From NCBI GenBank assembly GCA_900552295.1, contig URZB01000101.1, positions 1 to 6,111 on the forward strand: 6,111 bases of DNA. The letters run 5' to 3'. A model generated the notes under the pieces. It was not told where the DNA came from, made no database searches, and saw nothing but the letters and a program-made list of their open reading frames with translations. The translations under genes were made by a program, and so were the position numbers. Of the stretch, positions 1 through 5,963 are shown piece after piece. The DNA comes from an uncultured Collinsella sp. (lineage in GTDB: Bacteria; Actinomycetota; Coriobacteriia; Coriobacteriales; Coriobacteriaceae). Within the stretch, counting starts at the first letter, position 1, and each line of letters starts with the position of its first letter.

Positions 1-1
1 C

Positions 2-223
2 TATTACCTGCACCTGTGCATGGAGCGCTACAACGGCGATGTTGCCACTGCCGCTGCCGCTTATCACAGCGGGTGGGGCACGGTGGATGCTCTTTTGCAG
101 ATGGAAGAGCACTCCGCAGACGGCGAGACCCTGCAGGGCTTTCCCTATAACCAGATGAACCACTACGTAAAAAAGATCACTTTCTGCTATGCGGAATATC
201 AGCGCATCTATGCAGGAAGCTGA
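2..223 (+). CDS. Lytic transglycosylase, SLT domain, C-terminal fragment (5' end outside window)
   Basis: This is the last 73 codons of a gene that runs in from the left edge; the frame is open from base 2 and the first ATG, at 20, is internal. The peptide carries the C-terminal part of the SLT (goose-lysozyme-like) fold: a GDVATAAAAYHSGWGTV stretch that corresponds to the family motif around AAYNAGxGxV, then an NQMNHYVKKI...YQRIY helix, which is the usual C-terminal helix of these enzymes (Y-V-x-K-[IV]). The family cleaves the MurNAc-GlcNAc bond of peptidoglycan to give 1,6-anhydro ends, outside the cytoplasmic membrane. The catalytic Glu and any signal peptide would lie upstream and cannot be seen. 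The motif reads YHSG where YNAG is usual, a modest deviation. The stop lies 15 nt before the next start, so the two genes are probably cotranscribed. Codon use (CTG, ACC) matches the first third of the next gene and not the rest of the window. Confidence 0.75.
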   Translation, partial: YYLHLCMERYNGDVATAAAAYHSGWGTVDALLQMEEHSADGETLQGFPYNQMNHYVKKITFCYAEYQRIYAGS

Positions 224-238
224 GAGGAGATAAGGAAA

Positions 239-1651
239 ATGAGCGAAAAACTTACCGCAAAGCAGGCTGCCGAACAGCTGCTTTATAAGCCAGAGTATGC
301 TGCCGACAAGAGCACCGGCGTCAAGAAGGAAGCCGCAGCCTTTGCCGAGGGCTACAAGGCGTTTTTGAACGCCGCCAAAACCGAGCGCGAAGCGGCTGCC
401 GTCAGCGAAAAAATGCTGCTGGAAGCCGGCTACGAGAAGTTCGAGCCGAAAAAGACCTATGCCCCCGGCCAGAAGATCTACTTTGTGCAGGAGCACAAGG
501 CGGTGGTGGCCGCTACCATCGGCCAGAGATCTTTTGAAGAGGGCTTCCGTCTGGTCATTGCCCACATCGACAGCCCCCGGCTGGACCTGCGCCCGAATCC
601 GCTGTACGAGGCCGACCATTTCAGCTATTTCAAGACCCACTACTACGGCGGCATCCGCAAGTATCAGTGGGGCACCATGCCGCTGGCCATCCACGGCGTG
701 TTCACCCGTGCAGACGGTTCCAGCGTTTCGGTGTGTGTGGGTGAGGATGAGAGCGACCCCGTGTTCTGCATCACCGACCTGCTGCCCCATCTGGGCGCTG
801 AGCAGGGCGAGCGCAAGCTGAGCGACGGCATCCGCGCCGAGGAACTGAACATCCTCATCGGCTCCGACGCTGTGGACGACGAGGAAGTGAAGGAAGCTGT
901 CAAGCTGAACACCATGATCCTCCTCAACGAGAAGTACGGCATGACGGAGGAGGATCTCATCTCCGCTGAGATCGAGGTCGTGCCCGCCGGTCCCGCCCGC
1001 GACATGGGCCTCGACCGCTCCATGATTTTGGGCTATGGCCACGACGACCGCGTCTGCGCCTACCCCTCCATGCTCGCCCAGATCAATGTGGCCAACGTGG
1101 AGCGCACGAGCATCACGCTCATCGTCGACAAGGAGGAGATTGGCTCCGTAGGCGCCACCGGCATGACGAGCCGCTTCTTCGAGAACACCGTCGCCGAGAT
1201 TATGACGCTTGCCGGCAAGGACAGCCCGCTGGCCCTTCGCCGTGCACTCGCCCATAGTCGTATGCTCTCCTCTGACGTGTCTGCTGGCTTCGACCCGGGC
1301 TATGCCGGCAAGTTCGAAACCAAGAACGCCGCCTTTATGGGTCGCGGCCTGTGCTTCAACAAGTACACGGGCAGCCGCGGCAAGGGCGGCTCCAACGACG
1401 CCGACGCCGAGTACGTGGCCCTCATCCGCGACATCATGGACGAGGCCGGTGTGGACTTCCAGACCTGCGAGCTCGGTCGCGTCAACGCGGGCGGCGGCGG
1501 CACCATCGCCTACATCATGGCCAAGTACGGCATGAACGTCATCGACTCCGGCGTTGCCGTCCTGTCCATGCACGCCCTGTGGGAGGTCGCCAACAAGGCC
1601 GACATCTACGAGGCCTACCGCGGCTACAAGGCTTTCCTCGAGCGCGCCTAA
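239..1651 (+). CDS. M18 family aminopeptidase (aspartyl aminopeptidase type)
   Basis: A cytosolic metallo-aminopeptidase of family M18 that removes N-terminal residues, typically acidic ones, from peptides. The 470 residues fit the longer bacterial form (often called apeA). Family landmarks occur in order: HIDSPRLDLRPNP at residues 109-121 (metal ligand His109 and Asp111), GHDDR at 267-271 (Asp270), DKEEIGSVGATGM at 297-309 (catalytic/metal Glu pair 299-300), SSDVSAGFDPGY at 344-355 (Asp346), and NAGGGGTI...SMHALWE at 416-448 (His445). Ligand assignments come from family knowledge. AGGAGA at 225-230, 8 nt before the ATG, supports the start. The reading frame is intact, but codon use changes within it. 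Among residues 1-204, leucine is CTG in 13 of 16 and never CTC; afterwards it is CTC in 12 of 20. Threonine is ACC in all 10 codons before about 940, then ACG in 6 of 11. The gene may therefore be an assembly chimera or a natural mosaic, although the protein looks complete. Confidence 0.92.
   Translation: MSEKLTAKQAAEQLLYKPEYAADKSTGVKKEAAAFAEGYKAFLNAAKTEREAAAVSEKMLLEAGYEKFEPKKTYAPGQKIYFVQEHKAVVAATIGQRSFEEGFRLVIAHIDSPRLDLRPNPLYEADHFSYFKTHYYGGIRKYQWGTMPLAIHGVFTRADGSSVSVCVGEDESDPVFCITDLLPHLGAEQGERKLSDGIRAEELNILIGSDAVDDEEVKEAVKLNTMILLNEKYGMTEEDLISAEIEVVPAGPARDMGLDRSMILGYGHDDRVCAYPSMLAQINVANVERTSITLIVDKEEIGSVGATGMTSRFFENTVAEIMTLAGKDSPLALRRALAHSRMLSSDVSAGFDPGYAGKFETKNAAFMGRGLCFNKYTGSRGKGGSNDADAEYVALIRDIMDEAGVDFQTCELGRVNAGGGGTIAYIMAKYGMNVIDSGVAVLSMHALWEVANKADIYEAYRGYKAFLERA
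850..945. other. Codon-usage breakpoint inside the M18 gene (possible chimeric junction)
   Basis: Upstream of this interval (239-850) the gene uses CTG for leucine (13 of 16, no CTC), AGC for serine (8 of 11) and ACC for threonine (all). The first CTC is at 854, the first of a run of TCC serines at 863, and the first ACG at 944. From there to the stop, CTC, TCC and ACG are common, as they are in yaaA, thiC and thiD. GAA codons, frequent upstream, cluster for the last time at about 890-897 and are then nearly absent. The interval encodes a conserved stretch of the protein, where a short shared sequence could join two genomes. The position is approximate because each marker changes at a slightly different base. 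Confidence 0.6.
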
Positions 1652-1664
1652 TCCACCCCACCCG

Positions 1665-1742
1665 TAACTTGCGGTGGAATACGGATTGATTTGGTCTTTC
1701 AATAGCCCAAACAGGCCGTATTCCACCGCAACTTCCTTTTTT
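1665..1742 (+). terminator. Intergenic hairpin, copy 1 of a repeat family; likely terminator of the M18 gene
   Basis: A perfect 16-bp stem pairs TTGCGGTGGAATACGG (1669-1684) with CCGTATTCCACCGCAA (1716-1731) around a 31-nt loop. It is followed by CTTCC and six T (1737-1742), so it fits an intrinsic terminator 14 nt after the M18 stop. The stem core and the flanking TAACTT/AACTT recur at 2607-2675, which makes this one of two members of a repeat family of about 70 bp. The hairpin lies just before the yaaA Shine-Dalgarno sequence, so yaaA probably has another promoter or depends on read-through. Confidence 0.7.
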
Positions 1743-1757
1743 GGCAGAGGAGTGTCC

Positions 1758-2567
1758 ATGCTGCAGGTCATCATTTCGCCCGCCAAGCAAATGCGCGCGG
1801 CCCAAGATGCTTTTGAAGTCCTGGGCATTCCACCCTTTGTGCACGAGACGGCTCGCCTCCACCGCGCGCTGCTAGATATCGAGCGGAATGAAGGCAGCAG
1901 CGGCCTGCAGGCGCTGTGGAACGTGAGCGACAGACTGCTGGGGCCTTGTCTCAACACCCTGCATGAGTTCGGGCCCATCCCGAAAAACGGCGATCTCGAC
2001 AATCCCGCACTCGCCCGTCACCTCTCCCCCGCCGTCATGTCCTACCACGGCATCCAATACCAAAGCATGGCGCCCGAGGTCATGGATGCCGCACAGCTCG
2101 CATGGCTGCAAGACCATCTATGGATCCTCTCCGGATTGTACGGATGCGTGCGGCCTTTCCATGGCGTTGAGCCCTATCGGCTCGAAATGGGGGCCAAGCT
2201 CGCCGTCGACAACGCCCGTGACCTCTATGCGTTTTGGGGCGACAAACTTGTATGCGCCATTGCGCCGACCGGCTCCAACACCACGGTCGTCAACCTTGCC
2301 AGCGCGGAGTACGCCAAGGCCGTTCTACCCCATCTCGCAGGCGACGCCACGACCGTCACTTGTCTCTTTGGCGAAGGCATCCGCAACGGCAAGCCCATCC
2401 AACGCTCGACCGCCAGCAAAAAGGCGCGCGGCTCCATGGTGCGCTGGATGGCGGAAAACAAGGTCGAGGACGCCGCCGGTCTTACCGAGTTCAACATCGG
2501 CTATCGCCACGCCCCCGAGCTCTCATGCCCAGGCACCCTCGTGTTCATCAACGAACAGATGCTCTAG
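1758..2567 (+). CDS. yaaA: YaaA family peroxide stress protein (DUF328/UPF0246)
   Basis: The 269-residue product matches the YaaA family in length and landmarks: ISPAK at residues 6-10, LSGLYGCVRP at 124-133, PYRLEMGAKL at 139-148, DLYAFWGDKL at 155-164, VVNLASAEY at 177-185, and KKARGSMVRW at 221-230, close to the KKARGLM block of the E. coli protein. In E. coli, YaaA lowers intracellular free iron and protects DNA and proteins during hydrogen peroxide stress. It acts in the cytoplasm and its biochemical activity is not well defined. The ATG at 1758 is chosen because AGAGGAG (1746-1752) sits 5 nt upstream. The frame stays open to a GTG at 1674, but that start would fall inside the hairpin stem. 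The gene is a single unit between two related hairpins, converging on the minus-strand gene at 2704-3225. Codon use is of the Coriobacteria-like type seen downstream. The gene appears intact. Confidence 0.9.
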   Translation: MLQVIISPAKQMRAAQDAFEVLGIPPFVHETARLHRALLDIERNEGSSGLQALWNVSDRLLGPCLNTLHEFGPIPKNGDLDNPALARHLSPAVMSYHGIQYQSMAPEVMDAAQLAWLQDHLWILSGLYGCVRPFHGVEPYRLEMGAKLAVDNARDLYAFWGDKLVCAIAPTGSNTTVVNLASAEYAKAVLPHLAGDATTVTCLFGEGIRNGKPIQRSTASKKARGSMVRWMAENKVEDAAGLTEFNIGYRHAPELSCPGTLVFINEQML

Positions 2568-2606
2568 AGCCGGCACCCAACACTGACCCGCTCAGCCTTC
2601 TCTATA

Positions 2607-2677
2607 TAACTTGCGGTGGAATAGTTCCTATTTGAGCCTTTTATCGCACAATCAGGAACTATTCCACCGCAACTTTT
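2607..2677. terminator. Intergenic hairpin, copy 2 of the repeat family; likely bidirectional terminator
   Basis: A perfect 19-bp stem pairs TTGCGGTGGAATAGTTCCT (2611-2629) with AGGAACTATTCCACCGCAA (2654-2672) around a 24-nt loop, followed by CTTTT on the plus strand. It lies between the convergent yaaA and 2704-3225 genes, where a two-way terminator is expected. The outer 13 bp (TTGCGGTGGAATA and its complement) and the TAACTT/AACTT borders are identical to the hairpin at 1665-1734. The inner stem differs on both arms together, so pairing is kept while sequence drifts. Confidence 0.7.
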
Positions 2678-2703
2678 ATGAATTGACTGGCTAGGCTCGA
2701 CAC

Positions 2704-3225
2704 CTATTCTGCTAGACCGTCGGCCTTTGCAATCCCGTTTGTCGAACCGTCCTGATAGACAATCTTGACGTGCTCCACCTCGGACGCCGCAACACCCGAC
2801 GGAGGCTCCAGGCGCCATTCGGTCAAGGCGATATCCATGGTCGTGGGCACATCTCCTTGATCTTTGAGCTTCACCGTCAGCGTTTTGAGCGCCGCGTCAA
2901 ACGTCACGCGTTCGATTTCTTCGCCTGGAATGGACCCACCACTCAGCTGCAACTGCACAAACTCATCGCGCGGGTACCAATAATCGCCCGGAATGGCGAG
3001 CGTATTGGCATTACCGCCAGTACTCCTCACCGTCATAATCGGTAGGCTATCATCGGCCTCAAACTCCCAGGCAGTGCCGCCGCGACCACCAAACGTCCAG
3101 ATACAAACGGCAATCACAAGCACGGCAAGCATCGCAAAACCGATCGCAACAAGGCCATGGTGCGCACGGCTTTCCTCGGCCGATACACCCCATTGCGTCT
3201 CTCGATATAGATGCTTGTCCTCCAT
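2704..3225 (-). CDS. Hypothetical protein with a single membrane anchor
   Basis: I do not recognise this 173-residue product. Residues 1-23 are polar, with KHLYRE, EESR and AHH segments. About residues 24-45 (GLVAIGFAMLAVLVIAVCIW and neighbours) form one strong hydrophobic helix, followed by GGRGG. The remaining ~120 residues are hydrophilic, with alternating beta-like stretches (QLQLSGGS, VTFDAALKTLTVKL, EHVKIVYQDG) and no cysteines or obvious catalytic motif. The likely topology is a short cytoplasmic N-terminus, one transmembrane anchor and a small extracytoplasmic beta-rich domain; this is inference. The start at 3225 is well supported by GAGGAGG six bases or so upstream on the minus strand. 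The frame remains open far upstream into the antisense of thiC, which is a GC-rich artefact. The gene diverges from thiC and its riboswitch, with about 70 nt for both promoters, and converges with yaaA. No functional link to thiamin is visible. Confidence 0.75.
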   Translation of the reverse strand: MEDKHLYRETQWGVSAEESRAHHGLVAIGFAMLAVLVIAVCIWTFGGRGGTAWEFEADDSLPIMTVRSTGGNANTLAIPGDYWYPRDEFVQLQLSGGSIPGEEIERVTFDAALKTLTVKLKDQGDVPTTMDIALTEWRLEPPSGVAASEVEHVKIVYQDGSTNGIAKADGLAE

Positions 3226-3275
3226 GTTCGCCTCCTCACAGGCACGCTCGTTAGGCCAATCGTACCCATTCGAGC

Positions 3276-3281
3276 TATACT
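3276..3281 (+). promoter_or_regulatory. Candidate -10 box of the thiC promoter
   Basis: TATACT matches the sigma-70 type -10 consensus at five of six positions and lies about 16 nt before the 5' end of the TPP aptamer, so a transcript starting near 3288 would carry the complete riboswitch. The best -35 candidate (TTAGGC, 3251-3256, 19-nt spacing) is poor, so the call rests on the -10 box and its position. Confidence 0.45.
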
Positions 3282-3296
3282 TGAGCCCACCACATA

Positions 3297-3392
3297 AACG
3301 GGGAGCTTGCAGGACAAGACGGCAGGCTGAGACTGGGCGCGCCCGCCCTGACCCGCAAACCTGATATGGGTAATGCCAACGAAGGGAGCCGT
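3297..3392 (+). ncRNA. TPP riboswitch (THI element) controlling thiC
   Basis: The conserved thi-box segments are present in order: ACGGGGAGC near 3298-3306, CTGAGA at 3327-3332, AACCTGAT at 3358-3365, and GGGTAATGCCAACGAAGGGA at 3368-3387. Stem P2 can form between AGCTTGC (3304-3310) and GCAGGCT (3322-3328) with one G-U pair. A P3-region hairpin pairs GGGCG (3335-3339) with CGCCC (3344-3348). A short closing stem is possible between ACGG (3298-3301) and CCGT (3389-3392). The element binds thiamin pyrophosphate. The thiC Shine-Dalgarno sequence AGGGAG (3383-3388) is part of the conserved 3' strand, and no separate terminator or anti-Shine-Dalgarno hairpin lies before the start. Ligand binding therefore probably hides the ribosome site directly, giving translational repression when TPP is plentiful. 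Confidence 0.93.
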
Positions 3393-3396
3393 GCCA

Positions 3397-4731
3397 ATGA
3401 GCACACAGACCGAGCCCAAGCTCGTCACGCAAATCGACTTCGCCCGCGCCGGGCAGATCACACCGCAGATGAAGGAGGTCGCCGAGCGCGAGCATCGCGA
3501 CCCCGAGTACATCCGCGAGCGCGTGGCCGACGGCCGCATCGCGATTCCCGCCAACATCGTGCACATCAAAAAGGGCATGCGCGCCTTTGGCGTCGGTGAG
3601 GGCCTGTCCACCAAGGTCAACGTGAACTTGGGCATCTCGGGCGACAAGGCCGATGCCGCCGAGGAATGGAAGAAGGTCAAGATCGCCGAGGACTTTGGCG
3701 CCGACGCCATCATGGACCTCTCCAACTCGGGCAAGACGCGCCAGTTCCGCCAGCAGCTCATCGACGAGACGCCGCTCATGGTGGGCACCGTCCCCATGTA
3801 CGACGCCATCGGCTACATGGAAAAGCCGCTGGTCAAGCTTACCAAGGACGACCTGCTCGAGGTCGTGCGCGCACACGCCGAGGACGGCGTGGACTTTATG
3901 ACCATCCACTGCGGCATCAATAAATCGGTCATCAAAACTTTCAAGGAGACCGGCCGCCTTATGAACATCGTCAGCCGCGGCGGCTCGCTGCTGTTTGGAT
4001 GGATGGAGGTCACCGGCAACGAGAATCCGTTCTACGAGTTCTACGACGAGGTGCTCGAAATCTGCCACGAGTACGACGTGACGATTTCGCTCGGCGACTC
4101 CTGCCGCCCGGGCTGCCTCTACGACTCCAACGACGCCACCGAGACCGCCGAGATGATCGAGCTGGGCAAGCTGTGCAAGCGCGCCTGGGCCGCCGGCGTC
4201 CAGGTCATGGTCGAAGGCCCGGGTCACATGGCGCTCGACGAGATCGCCGCCAACATGAAACTGCAGAAGCGCCTGTGCCACAACGCCCCGTTCTATGTGC
4301 TCGGGCCGCTGGTGACCGATATCGGCGTGGGCTACGACCACATAACCGCTGCCATCGGCGGCGCCATCTCCGCCAGCTCCGGTGCCGACTTCCTATGCTA
4401 CGTGACACCGGCCGAGCACCTGTGCCTACCCAACGCCCAGGACGTGCTCGATGGCCTCATGGCCACCAAGATCGCCGCACACGCCGCCGACATCGCCAAG
4501 AAGGTGCCCCACGCCCGCGACATGGACGACAAGATGGGCCAGGCACGCCGCAAGCTCGACTGGGACGCCATGTGGAAGTGTGCGCTCGACCCGGTCACCG
4601 GTAAGAAGCGCTACGAGGAATCCCCCGCCGCCACCGAGGGCACCTGCACCATGTGCGGCAAGATGTGCGCCGTCCGCACCGTCAACAAGGTGTTCGAGGG
4701 TACGACGATCGATCTCGGCATGGAGGACTAG
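3397..4731 (+). CDS. thiC: Phosphomethylpyrimidine synthase ThiC (short form)
   Basis: ThiC is a radical-SAM [4Fe-4S] enzyme of the cytoplasm that rearranges aminoimidazole ribotide into 4-amino-5-hydroxymethyl-2-methylpyrimidine phosphate, the pyrimidine branch of thiamin synthesis. The 444 residues correspond to the short form, which lacks the extra N-terminal domain of the ~600-residue proteobacterial enzymes. Landmarks include GVDFMTIHCGI (164-174), SRGGSLLFGWM (193-203), SLGDSCRPGCLYDSND (231-246), EGPGHM (273-278), and TDIGVGYDHIT...CYVTPAEH (307-341). His277 and His341 align with the zinc ligands of the family, at the same 64-residue spacing as in Caulobacter ThiC. The C-terminal cluster motif is Cys417-x2-Cys420-x3-Cys424, one residue shorter than the usual CX2CX4C. 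The ATG at 3397 follows AGGGAG by 8 nt; an in-frame ATG at 3373 lies inside the riboswitch core and is rejected. A ThiC paralogue such as BzaF is possible in principle, but the TPP riboswitch favours ThiC. Confidence 0.95.
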   Translation: MSTQTEPKLVTQIDFARAGQITPQMKEVAEREHRDPEYIRERVADGRIAIPANIVHIKKGMRAFGVGEGLSTKVNVNLGISGDKADAAEEWKKVKIAEDFGADAIMDLSNSGKTRQFRQQLIDETPLMVGTVPMYDAIGYMEKPLVKLTKDDLLEVVRAHAEDGVDFMTIHCGINKSVIKTFKETGRLMNIVSRGGSLLFGWMEVTGNENPFYEFYDEVLEICHEYDVTISLGDSCRPGCLYDSNDATETAEMIELGKLCKRAWAAGVQVMVEGPGHMALDEIAANMKLQKRLCHNAPFYVLGPLVTDIGVGYDHITAAIGGAISASSGADFLCYVTPAEHLCLPNAQDVLDGLMATKIAAHAADIAKKVPHARDMDDKMGQARRKLDWDAMWKCALDPVTGKKRYEESPAATEGTCTMCGKMCAVRTVNKVFEGTTIDLGMED

Positions 4732-4826
4732 CCTTATCGCCGCGATCGCCTATGGGCTCGCCGCAGCACCTGCCAATTGTTAACCTGTGAACATTTGCTT
4801 GCATTTGCGTAAAAATTGCATCTCGC

Positions 4827-4860
4827 GCCCGGGTTCGGCATATCGCCGGCCTGGGCCTCT
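4827..4860 (+). terminator. GC-rich hairpin between thiC and thiD, weak terminator candidate
   Basis: GCCCGGGTTCGGC (4827-4839) pairs with GCCGGCCTGGGC (4845-4856) over 12 base pairs, with two G-U pairs and one bulged T, around an ATATC loop. It is followed by CTCTTTAT, a poor T tract. It could end the thiC transcript. It also covers the place where a -35 box for the TATAAT at 4862 would be expected, so its role is uncertain. Confidence 0.35.
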
Positions 4861-4861
4861 T

Positions 4862-4867
4862 TATAAT
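4862..4867 (+). promoter_or_regulatory. Candidate -10 box of the thiD promoter
   Basis: A perfect TATAAT lies 46 nt before the thiD ATG in otherwise GC-rich sequence. No good -35 is found at 16-18 nt; TTCGGC (4834-4839) is 22 nt away. Together with the 182-nt gap after thiC, this suggests thiD can be transcribed on its own, outside the riboswitch's reach. Confidence 0.5.
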
Positions 4868-4913
4868 GCAGACTTAAAGACCCATTTGAATCCGACCGAA
4901 CAAGGGAGCGAAC

Positions 4914-5744
4914 ATGGATCGCAGTAAGGTACCCGCCGTTCTATCCATCGCAGGATCCGATTCCAGCGGTGGCGCCGGCATTCAGGCCGACATCAAGACC
5001 ATCACGGCGCACCGCCTGTATGCCGAGACGGCCATCACAGCCATCACAGCGCAAAACACACTGGGCGTTACCGCCGTGCAGAACATCTCCCCGGATATTG
5101 TCGCAGCGCAGATCGATGCCGTTTTTGACGATATACGACCCAGCGCCGTCAAGATCGGCATGGTTTCCTCTGCCGAGATTATCGAGGTTATCGCCGACCG
5201 CTTGAGCGCCTGGGACGCACAAAATATCGTCGTCGACCCCGTCATGGTCGCCACCTCGGGTGCTCGCCTCATTGCCGAGGATGCCGCTGAGGCACTCACC
5301 CGCCGCCTGTTCCCGCTGGCGACCGTTATCACGCCCAACATTCCCGAGGCCATGGCGCTGCTCGATTATGAGGTCGATTCCGAGCGCACGCAGCAAAATG
5401 CCGCCATGCTTCTCACCCGTCGCTTTGGCTGCGCGTCTCTCGTTAAGGGCGGGCATTTTGTCAACGAGGCCAACGATGTGCTAGCAGAGCCCGCGCCGCT
5501 CGATGACGAGGGCAACCATCTGGGCGATCCGCTCACCACGTGGTTCCGCCACAAGCGCATCGAGACCGGCAACACGCACGGTACTGGCTGTACGCTTTCG
5601 TCCGCCATCGCCTGCGCGCTGGCCCAGGGCATGGATCTTGCCGATGCCGTCAACGCCGGCAAGGCCTACCTAACGGGCGCTCTCGCCGCTGGCTTTGACA
5701 TGGGCAAAGGCTCCGGCCCCGTCAACCACATGTGGCAGTACTAA
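4914..5744 (+). CDS. thiD: Hydroxymethylpyrimidine/phosphomethylpyrimidine kinase ThiD
   Basis: ThiD is a ribokinase-fold cytoplasmic kinase that phosphorylates HMP to HMP-P and then HMP-P to HMP-PP, the substrate that thiamin phosphate synthase joins to the thiazole. The 276-residue product has the expected size and motifs: LSIAGSDSSGGAGIQADIKT at residues 10-29 (pyrimidine-binding N-terminal signature), KIGMVSS at 80-86, IVVDPVMVATSGARLI at 105-120, ITPNIPEA at 139-146, LVKGGH at 176-181, and NTHGTGCTLSSAIA at 220-233. The last contains the anion-hole GTGC, with Cys226 at the position of the catalytic residue of the family. AAGGGAG (4902-4908) lies 5 nt before the ATG. It takes the product of the upstream ThiC as substrate, so the two genes form a pathway pair, although the 182-nt gap and separate promoter candidate argue against strict cotranscription. 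No thiE fusion is present; the protein ends soon after the kinase domain. Confidence 0.95.
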   Translation: MDRSKVPAVLSIAGSDSSGGAGIQADIKTITAHRLYAETAITAITAQNTLGVTAVQNISPDIVAAQIDAVFDDIRPSAVKIGMVSSAEIIEVIADRLSAWDAQNIVVDPVMVATSGARLIAEDAAEALTRRLFPLATVITPNIPEAMALLDYEVDSERTQQNAAMLLTRRFGCASLVKGGHFVNEANDVLAEPAPLDDEGNHLGDPLTTWFRHKRIETGNTHGTGCTLSSAIACALAQGMDLADAVNAGKAYLTGALAAGFDMGKGSGPVNHMWQY

Positions 5745-5755
5745 GCCCCATCCCA

Positions 5756-5792
5756 AACCGCCACAAAGGGGACAGGCACCTTTGTGGCGGTT
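5756..5792. terminator. Strong 14-bp hairpin after thiD
   Basis: AACCGCCACAAAGG (5756-5769) pairs perfectly with CCTTTGTGGCGGTT (5779-5792) around the 9-nt loop GGACAGGCA, starting 11 nt after the thiD stop. Position and symmetry suggest a transcription terminator, but no T tract follows on the plus strand (TTCCCAC), so it could instead be a repeat element or an RNA-stabilising stem. A degraded look-alike (CCGCCGCAAGGGGA) begins at 6037. Confidence 0.5.
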
Positions 5793-5802
5793 CCCACAAA
5801 CA

Positions 5803-5857
5803 TCTCGATCTGTAACAGTTAGAGTCCATTTTTCGGCCCACCTGTTACAGATTGAGA
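5803..5857 (+). repeat. 55-bp palindromic repeat unit 1
   Basis: The arms are TCTCGATCTGTAACAG (5803-5818) and CTGTTACAGATTGAGA (5842-5857), with one G-U pair in RNA and a 23-nt centre containing TTAGAGTC and TTTTCGGCC. The unit has the same length as the two that follow and the same orientation as unit 3, judged from the asymmetric centre. It opens the non-coding array after the hairpin at 5756-5792. Confidence 0.85.
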
Positions 5858-5882
5858 CATTCAAATTCCGCTGAGAAGAAAA

Positions 5883-5937
5883 TCTCGATCCGTAACAGTA
5901 ACTCGGCGAAATCGACCCTAGATGTTACAGATCGAGA
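5883..5937 (-). repeat. 55-bp palindromic repeat unit 2, inverted
   Basis: The arms are TCTCGATCCGTAACA (5883-5897) and TGTTACAGATCGAGA (5923-5937), with one mismatch. Read on the minus strand, its centre (TCTAGGGTCGATTTCG) aligns with the TTAGAGTCCATTTTTCG of unit 1 and the TCTAG of unit 3, so this unit is inverted relative to its neighbours. It is separated from unit 1 by 25 nt and from unit 3 by 26 nt of dissimilar sequence. Confidence 0.8.
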
Positions 5938-5963
5938 CAAACGACCGATATCGACCTAAATAA

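Noticed and set aside
1674..1757. N-terminal extension of YaaA from a GTG at 1674
   Set aside because: The extension would be encoded by the hairpin and has no ribosome site. The family begins at MLQVIISPAK, and AGAGGAG precedes that ATG.
3373..3396. thiC start at the ATG at 3373
   Set aside because: This ATG belongs to the conserved TPP aptamer core and has no Shine-Dalgarno sequence at a suitable distance; AGGGAG points to 3397.
3226..4341. Long minus-strand coding extension antisense to thiC
   Set aside because: It is the mirror of the GC-rich codon pattern of thiC and has low-complexity His/Val/Asp/Leu content. The real gene starts at 3225, with a strong ribosome site.
3397..4731. BzaF (5-hydroxybenzimidazole synthase), a ThiC paralogue
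   Set aside because: The sequence alone does not separate the two with certainty, but the TPP riboswitch upstream and thiD downstream fit thiamin synthesis, and no cobamide gene is nearby.
4732..4913. Second TPP riboswitch upstream of thiD
   Set aside because: Neither CTGAGA nor the CCTGAT/TAATGCC core is present in this gap.
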